Shown: positions 28,507-36,713 of the stretch, in pieces
Position numbering within the stretch: position 1 is the stretch's first letter
Layout of the letters: each line of letters starts with the position of its first letter
NCBI GenBank assembly: GCA_965205965.1
Contig: CBDBHT010000007.1
Coordinates: 124,001 to 188,000, forward strand
Source: Bin55 sp965205965
GTDB taxonomy: Bacteria > Pseudomonadota > Gammaproteobacteria > Pseudomonadales > Azotimanducaceae
Direction: 5' to 3'
DNA: 64,000 nt
The notes under the pieces: generated by a model
The model's database searches: none
The model's input: the letters and a program-made list of their open reading frames with translations, nothing else
What the model was told of the DNA's origin: nothing
Program-made: the position numbers and the translations under genes

Positions 28507-30080
28507 TAGTCATTCCCCACGAATATTTCAGGTTGGTCGACGAATATGCTTCGAGAGCCTCGAAGTTTCCCCCAGAATGCGCCCATAGACTGTACCCTAG
28601 CTCTATATCTGCTAGCAGCCGACGAGGGAACGCCACGAATCGCTTGTACAAGCAATCGCTTAGCGACTGCGATCAGGTCTTTCGAAAATTCTGCTCGCAG
28701 TTTTCGCTTACTTTCCTCGTTCTTAGCCTGAAACCGTCTATCAAGCGAAATAAAGAATAATGAATCGACATATTCGTCAAAGAATTTTGTATAAAGGGAT
28801 GCAGGTGTGTAATCAGTTGGTTTGATTTTTGCCGTGCGTTTTCCCCCGGATGCGGCAATAGCAATCCCAAATCTCAAAGCATTTCCTACTTCCTGCGTTT
28901 CAACGAGTTGGTCTTTGCAGAGGTCCGCAAGTGTCTTTCGGGTGTTTGGTCGTAACAAAGCTTGGGCAGTCGTCGGCGACAAGATAATATCGCTCCGTTC
29001 ATGATACCCATGAGTCTTGCCTTGCCCACCAGCGACTCCTCTCGCAACCACACGCCAATCCCCCGTTATTGCTTCTGGTATAGCCATCGCTGGTGGAAGT
29101 TGCCAGACATCCGTAGCCGTAAGCAGCTCGGCCATTTTCCAGTATGGGAACCCGTTAATCGATATGGAGAGTGCTTTCCCGTCGCTGGTATCCACCGGTG
29201 TCCAGAAGTCCCCAATATCTCCATGTGCACTTTTTGCATTTATACACGTCTTTTTAGTTACAGCTTTTCTTGCCACTATTCTGCCGTTTACGGCGGTAAG
29301 GCGGACTAACCTACATACTTCAACGAAATGAGGGTCCAGTACATGTAGATCCAACTGTGTGTTCCCATCCCACGCATTTAGCCAAAGTAAGGATAGTTTG
29401 GCTTCAGCATTTGGATCGTAATAGAGCGTGTATTTTTCCAACAATGCATTAAGAGACTCATAGAGCCTTGTAATATCGCATCTTATGTGTTTACCTATAT
29501 TCCCATCAGCTGGTGCTAGTCCCAAACAGGGACGTGTCGAAAACCCTCCGTTCATACGTGCGATACCATAGTTTCCCGCGCCGAGAACCCCAGCCATCGT
29601 CTGCAAGTTAACCAAAGTGAAAAGCCAATCTTCTAGACCGTACTGTGTGGCAGTGTCTTGTTTTAGATCATGGTTTTTAGCCGTTACCAGTACATCAAAG
29701 CTATCCGGCGTCTCTACGACATTCTTGTACCGTTTAAAATCGCCGACGACCGGTGTTTGCATGAATGCCGGCTTAGACAATTTCGATACAATTAACTCCC
29801 AAGGCTCATCGTTTGGAAATCCTTGAGTTAGATGCCGAATGATCTCAAGCCATGCACTTTTTTCTTCAGGAATTTCTTTGGTATCAGTTTTTCTCAGTGC
29901 AATAGTCGCCAATTGCACGAGAAATGCATGCCATGCATGCCTTTGGTGAGGTCTCAGATTTGTAAATGCCAAGACCGAGTCAGTCATCAACGATTCAAAT
30001 ACTTGTGGTAACGTTACCTTCTCAGTTTTACCTTCAACGGTTCGAATCGAGATCAGTGGGTCGTACAAGAGATTGTGCAT
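28506..30080 (-). CDS. cse1: Cse1 (Cas8e): Cascade large subunit, PAM recognition
   Basis: 524 residues, the usual size. It starts MHNLLYDPLISIRTVEGKTEKVTLPQVF, as in the family (NLLxxxWIPV). The start ATG is preceded by AGGAGG twelve bases upstream, so this is the first gene of the operon. The C-terminal four-helix bundle contains QAIRGVPSSAASRYRARVQS. In working type I-E systems Cse1 reads the PAM and recruits Cas3. No cas3 is present upstream or anywhere in this window, so the complex could at most bind DNA, unless Cas3 is encoded elsewhere. Confidence 0.9.
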   Translation of the reverse strand: MHNLLYDPLISIRTVEGKTEKVTLPQVFESLMTDSVLAFTNLRPHQRHAWHAFLVQLATIALRKTDTKEIPEEKSAWLEIIRHLTQGFPNDEPWELIVSKLSKPAFMQTPVVGDFKRYKNVVETPDSFDVLVTAKNHDLKQDTATQYGLEDWLFTLVNLQTMAGVLGAGNYGIARMNGGFSTRPCLGLAPADGNIGKHIRCDITRLYESLNALLEKYTLYYDPNAEAKLSLLWLNAWDGNTQLDLHVLDPHFVEVCRLVRLTAVNGRIVARKAVTKKTCINAKSAHGDIGDFWTPVDTSDGKALSISINGFPYWKMAELLTATDVWQLPPAMAIPEAITGDWRVVARGVAGGQGKTHGYHERSDIILSPTTAQALLRPNTRKTLADLCKDQLVETQEVGNALRFGIAIAASGGKRTAKIKPTDYTPASLYTKFFDEYVDSLFFISLDRRFQAKNEESKRKLRAEFSKDLIAVAKRLLVQAIRGVPSSAASRYRARVQSMGAFWGKLRGSRSIFVDQPEIFVGND

Positions 30081-30396
30081 GATGTATCGATTCCTCCTCG
30101 TTGTAGTGTAGTGTGGTGTATGGGCGAGAGAAATTTATCTACTGGTGACCTTCTTCACTAAACGGCACCACGCTTACAGCTTACAAAGTTACAAAGCAAA
30201 GCAAAAGTTATTTACCTATAAGTTACAGTTACCACCCTCCACTAACTGTAAGCGACCCTCAACTTCTCTTAAGTGTAGCTATCGTCTATTCAGCTTTGCT
30301 GGCAATTCTTTTCACCTTATTCTCTGAACGACTATCCGTTAGCACATACTTGTCTTTCTGATTCCGGGGTAATGTAACCTATTGTGAATTATTAAA
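30081..30396. other. Cascade operon leader region; no gene
   Basis: AT-rich with TTACAAAGTTACAAAGCAAAG and TAAGTTACAGTTACC repeats. No frame of note; cas3, usual at this position, is absent. Confidence 0.5.
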
Positions 30397-30425
30397 AGTA
30401 TTGTCTATTCAAAATGGATAGTCAA
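30397..30425 (-). promoter_or_regulatory. Putative sigma70 promoter of the Cascade operon
   Basis: On the minus strand TTGACT (30425-30420) is 17 bp from AATACT (30402-30397). The -35 region is followed by an imperfect inverted repeat (GACTATCC/GTCTATTC). The 5' leader to cse1 would be about 310 nt long. Confidence 0.45.
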
Positions 30426-30429
30426 TGAG

Positions 30430-30452
30430 AATCACATGCAAAATTTACCATT
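30430..30452. promoter_or_regulatory. ATGCAAAATTTACCAT motif
   Basis: ACATGCAAAATTTACCATTA resembles the half-site of the palindrome at 33851-33884 and the sequences upstream of both prepilins (50600-50615 and 53117-53131). It may be a shared operator. Confidence 0.35.
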
Positions 30453-30589
30453 AATTGATGTATGTTAACACTTCGGCACAACGATTTGTTAGAACATGGA
30501 AAAGGTGCCAGTAGGAAGTCACGATGGAACTCATGTACGAGCAACATACGATTATCAACCTGCTTTCCCTGATTTCGGGACGGTAACGT

Positions 30590-30950
30590 CCCGCAGAACC
30601 ATCGCCCGGTCAGAAATTCCCCGTGAACGGCATTTGGATCTTTGTTCACGACTTTCGAACGATCGAGGTGTTGCGATGTGCCGCGAAGCGGGGCTTGACC
30701 CTCTGAATTCGGCTTTTTCAGTCCCCCGTGAGGGGACGTTGCGTCCCGTGCGGTCCACTCGGACGCGTGCGTTCCCGCCGTTCGTTCGAGCGGTGCCCCT
30801 CAGCCGTCCGTTCGGAGGTTGTTTGCCCTGGCAGGCGGTCCTAGCGCGAGTTCAGGAAGTATCGAAGGCTGGTGTGACGACATGCGACAGCCACCGCTCG
30901 GTGAACAGGTGCCGTTCGCGCCAGCCGGGGAATGGCATGAGGGTCCGGTG
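30590..30950. mobile_element. ISNCY-type element remnant
   Basis: GAAATTCCCCGTGAACGGCA and the following 330 bp parallel 22000-22300. No functional frame. Confidence 0.5.
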
Positions 30951-30952
30951 CA

Positions 30953-31507
30953 GCAATTCCCCGTATAGTTTCATTTTGAGCTTGACGTCGGTCTTTCCAT
31001 GTTTTGGTACGGGAAACCGGCGTTTTCAGGCGATTCACATGGCATGTCGTCGTGCGTTGAGACGGGTTCCGGGCACCAATAAGCGGATTCCTTGACAGTC
31101 CAGGGCGGGGCATGGGGTCTCGGGGCGTCCCGATGTTGATTCAGCTCGACAGGCGGCCTGTCGTCGGGACGTATCGTAGACAATGTACGCGGTGTAGATC
31201 CCGAGGGCGTGGCCGTACGTCCGCTAGTTGCAGAAAGGCTACCGCAGAGAAACTGCTGCGCAGATGTTCCCACGCCGCGGTTCGGGAGTGGTATTTGGCG
31301 AAGACCTGCTTGGTGACCGGACAGCCCAGTTCCAACACCTGATCGATCAGGAACGCCAGCAGCATCAGCGCAGCGAAACTACCCGACAAGTGCAGGACCC
31401 CGTGCCCGAAGTTGTGTTCCAACTCGTAGCCCTGGTTCTTCAGCGTGTTAAAGGCTTCGTTCTCAATCTGTCAGCGACTGCGTGCACAGGCGTATGCCTC
31501 GATCGCG
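30953..31507 (-). pseudogene. ISN-a 3' fragment
   Basis: The end CAGCAATTCCCCGTATAGTT starts the fragment. The minus strand encodes MEHNFGHGVLHLSGSFAALMLLAFLIDQ (after a damaged KIENEAFNTLKNQGY) and the C-terminus in a shifted frame. It is cut by ISN-b copy 2. Confidence 0.65.
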
Positions 31508-31516
31508 GTGGCCCGG

Positions 31517-33220
31517 CAGCAATTCCCGCTTCCTGTGAAAAGGTGGAGTTGGCGGGGGTTTGAGCGTCTGCGTCTGGTCATTTTTCGCAGACTTTGGTGG
31601 TCTGAGGTGATGGTTTATGATAGCCGTTTACGACCCGATCATGGAGGAAAGGATGCCTCGACAAGCGATGCGCAAGCGATTGAATGCTGCGGGACTGCTG
31701 GCGTTGAGTCGGCGGTGTTTTGAACGGATTGAAGACGGGACGTCGGTCCGCGCCTATCGTCTAGTCGACTGTTGATGTCGGTTGTGGCGATGTTCGGTCT
31801 GAAGTCCCCGTCGTTGCTGCAGTTTGACCGCGAGGTGCGGTCGGATGGACGGGTTCGGGGTAATCTACGGCGGGCTGTATCAGGTGGGTCGGGTGCCGTG
31901 CGGCATGCAGATGCGGACGCGTCTGGACCGGGTTCCGGCGAGCACCTTGCGCCCGGTCTTCCGGCGGCTGTTCCGCGAACTGCAGCGAGGCAAGATGCTG
32001 AAGCCGTATGCGGTGTACGGCCACCACTATCTGTTGTCGCTGGACGGCACGGGCTTTTTTGCATCGGGAGCCGTGCGCTGCAAGTACTGCTGCGAGCGGC
32101 GTCACCGCAACGGCACGGTCACCTATCACCATCAGATGCTGGCCGGTGCGATCGTGCATTCGGACTGTCGGGCCGTGATCCCGCTGGCACCGGAACCGAT
32201 CGTCCGGCAGGACGGTCAGGCAAAGAACGATTGCGAGCGCAATGCCTCGAAACGGTTTCTGGAAGCGTTGCGTCGGGAGCATCCGCATGTGCAAGTGATC
32301 GTGCTGGAGGACGGCCTGGCCTCCAACGGACCGCATCTGGATCTGCTGGAGCGTCTGAACTTGCGGTACCTGATCGGTGCGTGGGAGAACGACCATGCGA
32401 TGCTGTTCCAGCATCTGGAGGACACTTCGGCGGACTGGTTTGCGGACCCGAGCGAGGAGGGACGCGCCGTGGACCGCCGGCTGCGGGTGGTAGAAGACGT
32501 CCCGCTCAGTGCGCCCCGGTCCGACCGTCGGGTGACGGTGTTGCAGTGCCGGGAACGCACCCCGAAGCGGGTCCGGAAACCCGAACGCCAATGGACCTGG
32601 ATCACGGATCTGCCGGTGACCCGAGCCGAGGCACCGGCGACCGCACGGATGGTGCGCAGTCGCTGGAAGATCGAAAACGAGGCCTTCAACACGCTGAAGA
32701 ACCAAGGGGTACGGTCTGGAACACAACTACGGTCACGGTCGCCGGTACCTTGCGAATACGCTGGCGACCCTGATGATGCTGGCGTTTCTGGTGGACCAGA
32801 TCCAGCAGTTGTGCTGCCCGCGCTTCCAAGCCGCCCAATGTCGTCAGGGCAGTTATGCCTCCCTGTGGGAAAAGATGCGCGGTGCGATCTGGCTGCTGAT
32901 CTTCCACAGCTGGGAACAGTTGTACGAAGCCCTCGCTGGTACGGAACCCGACCGCGGTTCCGGACGACCCGATCCTGGTTCCCGTCCGCCATAGTGCAAC
33001 GCGCCCTGCGCCTCCTGATCGCGGGCATCCCTCCGAGATCCGTCGACATGCGAACCGGGCATGCCTTGGTCCGCACCAGACGCCGCGGCCCAACGCCGCC
33101 AAAACGTGTCTTGGTCACGCCGAACAAGGGACCGAAACGACCCCAACGGATAGAAAACATCCAGGGGCAGCCGCTCAAAACTTGCAGGCACTGCTTTTCC
33201 GCAGGAAGCGGGAATTGCTG
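31517..33220 (+). mobile_element. ISN-b copy 2 with 9-bp target duplication
   Basis: The 1704-bp element begins CAGCAATTCCCGCTTCCTG and ends with the inverted sequence GAAGCGGGAATTGCTG. GTGGCCCGG is duplicated at 31508-31516 and 33221-33229. The target was ISN-a. Confidence 0.9.
31653..32992 (+). pseudogene. ISN-b (ISNCY-type) transposase, frameshifted
   Basis: ATG at 31653 after AGGAAAGG (MPRQAMRKRLNAAGLL). A deletion near 31775 in RLVDC shifts the frame; the rest runs nearly unbroken from 31824: LLSLDGTGFFASGAVRCKYC, VLEDGLASNGPHLDLLERL, RWKIENEAFNTLKNQG. Another shift near 32706 breaks the C-terminus (MMLAFLVDQIQQLCCPRF in a third frame). DDE residues are all present but in different frames. 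Confidence 0.8.
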
Positions 33221-33224
33221 GTGG

Positions 33225-33378
33225 CCCGGCAGTCTGCGCCGTAGAAACGTAGAAACATTTTAGTAGGAAGAATTATCTAAAATGCGTACTAATGAAGTAT
33301 AAATTTCCATTCTGAGTTATTTACAAACTATCCATCCTAAAAATGTACCAAATTTTTTCTACGGCGCAGACTGCCGGG
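33225..33378. mobile_element. MITE-B copy 3
   Basis: CCCGGCAGTCTGCGCCGTAG and CTACGGCGCAGACTGCCGGG are perfect 20-bp inverted ends; interior AT-rich. Confidence 0.85.
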
Positions 33379-33735
33379 TCAGCGGCAGGTCCGTGACCCA
33401 CGTTCACGTCCGCGTCTGCTCCGCGGTGCGACCCTTGGGTGGCGTCTCCCGCAGCTGCCGGTCGCACGCTTGGCCCTCTCCTCGTTATCGCCCGCGAACC
33501 ACTCGCCCGCGGCACCCGCTCCGACCCAGTCGAACACAGGTACGCATGCGAGCCCGGCTGGACCGCATAGGACGCAACAGTCCCTTCACGGGGGCTGAAA
33601 AAGCTGAATTCAGAGGGTCAAGCCTCGCTTCGCGGCACATCGCAACACCTCGATTGTCCGAAAGCCGTGAGCAAAGACCCAAATTCCGTTCACGGGAAAT
33701 TTCTGCCGAAAGGTCTTCAGGGAACGCAACGATGG
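33379..33735. mobile_element. ISNCY-type remnant (third subtype)
   Basis: The sequence after MITE-B (TGACCCACGTTCACGTCCGC) parallels 22680-22900, and AAGCTGAATTCAGAGGGTCA parallels the inverse of 30690-30720. No functional frame. Confidence 0.5.
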
Positions 33736-33814
33736 TGCAGAACGCCTGTCCCGACATCCTTTCATGACGGATTACTTATTGTATTTAGTGTATGTAAGAA
33801 GATACTGGATATCA

Positions 33815-34135
33815 GAATTGATTAAAAATCAATCATCTGATCCGCTAAATCGTATGCAAAATTTATATATAAATTTTGCATACGGAAATCTCTCAGTCAG
33901 TATGCATCATAGCCCTTGTTTACACAATCCCAAACCGCCTACAGCGATGCGCATTGGCAAGTCACCGACAGATTCACATGTACGAATTGACTAGACGAAC
34001 GTGGGTGATTCACTACACCCCCTCATTACGTATCTATTAGTGTGTTCTAAACAGGAATATGAGTATAGAAATTAACCAAAAATCAATAACCTAATTCATT
34101 AAATCACATGCAAATTTTACATATATATTTTGCAA
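33815..34135. repeat. Two imperfect copies of a 70-bp AT-rich block
   Basis: GAATTGATTAAAAATCAATC...ATGCAAAATTTATA (33815-33884) recurs as GAAATTAACCAAAAATCAAT...ATGCAAATTTTACA (34070-34135). Between them only AT-rich DNA without a gene is found. Confidence 0.55.
33851..33884. promoter_or_regulatory. 34-bp perfect palindrome
   Basis: CGTATGCAAAATTTATA is followed by its exact reverse complement. The half-site reappears imperfectly at 34105-34131. It lies upstream of the regulator at 34480 and could be its operator; a terminator is unlikely because the stem is AT-rich. Confidence 0.5.
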
Positions 34136-34479
34136 GATCATTTTTATTTCTAGGCATTAAACTAGATGGTGAGGCAAGAATATTGAAACCTATTGCAAGC
34201 GTATTGATGTAGAGGCAGTGGTCTCCATGCAAGAAATAAGACACAGCAATAAGATATTACTATCCATTTTCCTAAAAAGCGACCAGCGCGTGAAGAGTAA
34301 AGAGGCTACCTCATATCATCCAATCTTTTCACTCTATAGAAATAATTTGAAGTGCTGGTCTGTGTTAAGCGTGCTTCGCCTGCTTTTTTTCAAACCTCAC
34401 GACAGACGGGCAAACAACCACGAAAAAGCTCACTTCTTCACCAATATGCGCTTGTTGGACAAATATTGAAGAACGATAG
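34136..34479. other. Upstream region of the PhaR-like gene; no supported gene
   Basis: A frame of 83 codons at 34218 has no recognisable domain. Confidence 0.35.
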
Positions 34480-35580
34480 ATGATAGTTTATAAACATCAA
34501 CATCGGCTGGATGGGCCACTGTTTGAAAATCGATTGGGAAATCTCGTAAGCCTCACCGATATACGGGATCAGATTGTACGGGGCAAGAGCGTACGAGTAC
34601 TCAACAGCCGTACGAATGAGGACGTTACACAATCCATACTGCTCAAAATCATTTCGTACGATTTGGATGATGAATCTGGCGGTAACTATCTATTGAACCG
34701 TGAACTGGAAGATCTGATCCGAGACAGTGCACGGTCCTCCGAATTCAACGAAGTTTCAACTCTTGAATCGGCATTCGATATTGATATTCTCTTAGCGTGG
34801 ATGAACTATATAGAAGAGTATGGAGATGTTTGGTCTGGGGATTTTGGACGGCGATATTACGCGCGGGGATATACGTACCTGATCGGCAACATTTTGGTGT
34901 ACCACTGGAAGCGGCAACCCATTGAAATTGAAACTGCAATTGCACTGTTAGAGCAAGGATCTCGAAAAACAAGGTTGGCACGTCTGAAGAATTTGATCGG
35001 TGAGGGATGGATTACCAAAACGCAACATGCTGATGACCGGCGAAGAACAGTGATTCAACCAACGGAGGAAATGCAATCGCTTGGCAGGTTACATATAGCA
35101 CGGACTTTAGTGCAAGCTATCACGACACTCAAGACGGTCGTGCATTTCAACACGAATGTGCAGTCGATTATCGACGTAGTGGAAAGGAAAAACGATGGGA
35201 GCATTGATCAAACACATCTACTGCCTTGGGCAGAGTGCTTGATGTCTTACGCCGATAGCTGGGCAAAACATTTCGGTGGAGAATTTCCTAAATTGGAATA
35301 CGTGAGCCTATTCACTCAGGTGGTTCTTTCGAGCTGGAAAAATGAATTTCTAATGTTCGATAAACTAAGTACACACATAAAAGTGGGCTCCCCACGAACT
35401 CATAAATCACAGATTAATAGAGGCATCAAATTGAATTTGATCAGAAGGTCGAAACTGAGGACCGACCGGAGAATCTCCGTCTATTCGCCGAGACCAAAAC
35501 TGGAGCACCTTGTTCGATCATACCACACTCAAACACTGGGAAGATTTATATCTCTCGTTGAGAAATTGCCGTCTAGGTAA
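34480..35580 (+). CDS. Transcriptional regulator: PhaR-like N-terminus plus two winged-helix-like segments
   Basis: 366 residues. Residues 1-60 (NRLGNLVSLTDIRDQIVRG, VRVLNSRTNEDVTQSILLKII) match the DNA-binding domain of polyhydroxyalkanoate regulator PhaR, which reads roughly YITLEDIRxLVxDG...DAKTGEDLTRSILLQII. The remainder is unlike PhaR: it holds two similar modules, each with a helical part and a winged-helix-like end (SRKTRLARLKNLIGEGWITKTQHADDRRRTVIQPT at about 170-205 and RTHKSQINRGIKLNLIRRSKLRTDRRISVYSP at about 305-340), reminiscent of MarR wings. It stands alone, downstream of a palindromic AT-rich region. Its ligand and targets are unknown. Confidence 0.6.
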   Translation: MIVYKHQHRLDGPLFENRLGNLVSLTDIRDQIVRGKSVRVLNSRTNEDVTQSILLKIISYDLDDESGGNYLLNRELEDLIRDSARSSEFNEVSTLESAFDIDILLAWMNYIEEYGDVWSGDFGRRYYARGYTYLIGNILVYHWKRQPIEIETAIALLEQGSRKTRLARLKNLIGEGWITKTQHADDRRRTVIQPTEEMQSLGRLHIARTLVQAITTLKTVVHFNTNVQSIIDVVERKNDGSIDQTHLLPWAECLMSYADSWAKHFGGEFPKLEYVSLFTQVVLSSWKNEFLMFDKLSTHIKVGSPRTHKSQINRGIKLNLIRRSKLRTDRRISVYSPRPKLEHLVRSYHTQTLGRFISLVEKLPSR

Positions 35581-35882
35581 CCAATGTTTTTTAGAACATT
35601 CCTCTGACCTTATCTCATGTAGTGTACAATTGTGCATGTTAATGTTTGGACGGGAGCGACTCACTATGAACCCATGGACTTTCTGACTTGGCAGGAGCGA
35701 TTGGGCACGGAACAGGCGTGTCTTGGCAGCCCTTGCCAAGTACTGCTGGCGGGACGGCTTTCGCTGTCTGCATTGCGGTTCATGATCAAGCCTGGATCCT
35801 CCACCTCCATCGTCGGTGTCTGCGCGGTTGTCGTCGTTGCGGTCCATCAAAACCTCGTCCACCGCCGGCACGTAGTCCTGAC
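35581..35882 (+). pseudogene. IS1595-family transposase, N-terminal remnant
   Basis: ATG at 35674 opens MDFLTWQERLGTEQACL, then a one-base shift gives KYCWRDGFRCLHCGS, as in the N-terminal zinc ribbon of IS1595-type transposases (usually NFLEWQxRFGTExACLxxL...WPxGFxCPxCG). The sequence joins an IS256 fragment near 35880. Confidence 0.55.
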
Positions 35883-36214
35883 GCGTCTTCGTCCGGGCTC
35901 GCTCTTGCCCCCGCTCCCAGAAACTCCGTCATCTCACTCTCCAGAACCTCGTTGAGCGTCTCCTGCACCAGCCGCCTCACAAAGTCCTCATCGTCCGCCA
36001 GATGATGGCTTGCCGATTTCTTCGTGGCATTGTGCGTATAATCTTCCCGAATCATTTTTTGCTCCTTTTCGATAAATTGTGTAATGAATGATTCGCGCCT
36101 GGACGCGGGACTGCGTCCAGGCAGATCCACATTCCAAACAAAACATCAGATTCTAACCATTCGTCTGTCGTTACAGTCCGTTTTTCGTTTTTGCAGACAA
36201 ATTTATACACAACC
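35883..36214 (-). pseudogene. IS256 copy F, 5' fragment
   Basis: The end TATACACAACC at 36214 and the transposase start at 36055 (MIREDYTHNATKKSASHHLADDEDFV) are kept to EMTEFLGAG. The rest is replaced by an IS1595 remnant. Confidence 0.7.
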
Positions 36215-36216
36215 AT

Positions 36217-36233
36217 CCCCCCCCCCCCCCCCC
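36217..36233. repeat. Poly-C tract (C17)
   Basis: It lies two bases outside the IS256-F end, between it and an IS1634-like fragment. Confidence 0.9.
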
Positions 36234-36234
36234 G

Positions 36235-36490
36235 ATAGCCCGCCTCGCCCAGCACCTGCTCAAAGGCCGGCAGCAAATCCTTCATCAGTACCGGCGGCTT
36301 CCGTTAGCCGCTCACGGAAGACCCAGATCGTGTTGCGATCCGGGGTCGGCGGCCCATCTGGTCCGCCAGCCAGGACGTGAGATGGGCAAGGGTGCACTTA
36401 ACGATACGCCAGCCTTCGCGCCGGCCTTCACGAAGAAGCATGGTAGGGCGCGCGTTGCGATTGGGGACGGTGTCGACATCCATGGGCGTT
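36235..36490 (-). pseudogene. IS1634-like transposase, N-terminal remnant
   Basis: The minus strand encodes MDVDTVPNRNARPTMLLREGRREGWRIVK, then TLAHLTSWLADQ, which follows the IS1634 start pattern (VPNRNSxPxxLLRExxREGxKVxKRTLANLTxLP). Downstream the frame is lost (…LMKDLLPAFEQVLGEAGY is not assigned). Confidence 0.5.
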
Positions 36491-36499
36491 GCTATGCAC

Positions 36500-36713
36500 T
36501 GATGCATGGGAACAAATCGTATCTTTTTAGGAGTTTTTTCGGCCTTTTGCATCGAAAAAATCAAGCCGAATCCATGATCTGAACAAATGCGGCGCAGAAA
36601 AAACGTTCAGGAACTTCCGCTACAGCTTTGTACTCAATGCTGTACCACATCAATGATGGAAGTTATAACGGGGTTGGGAATATTTATCAGCTGCTATCCG
36701 CTTGGGAGTACGG
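36500..36713. other. Spacer before the protease stop; nothing recognised
   Basis: No supported gene. Confidence 0.3.

Noticed and set aside
25276..30080. CRISPR-associated transposon (CAST) using a Cas3-less Cascade
   Set aside because: No tnsA/B/C or tniQ gene lies anywhere in the window; the neighbouring transposases are ordinary IS types.
32216..33178. 320-codon minus frame opposite ISN-b copy 2
   Set aside because: The plus strand carries the DDE motifs; the minus frame is a shadow.
33851..33884. Intrinsic terminator
   Set aside because: The stem is AT-rich with no GC core or U-run after it; an operator is more plausible.
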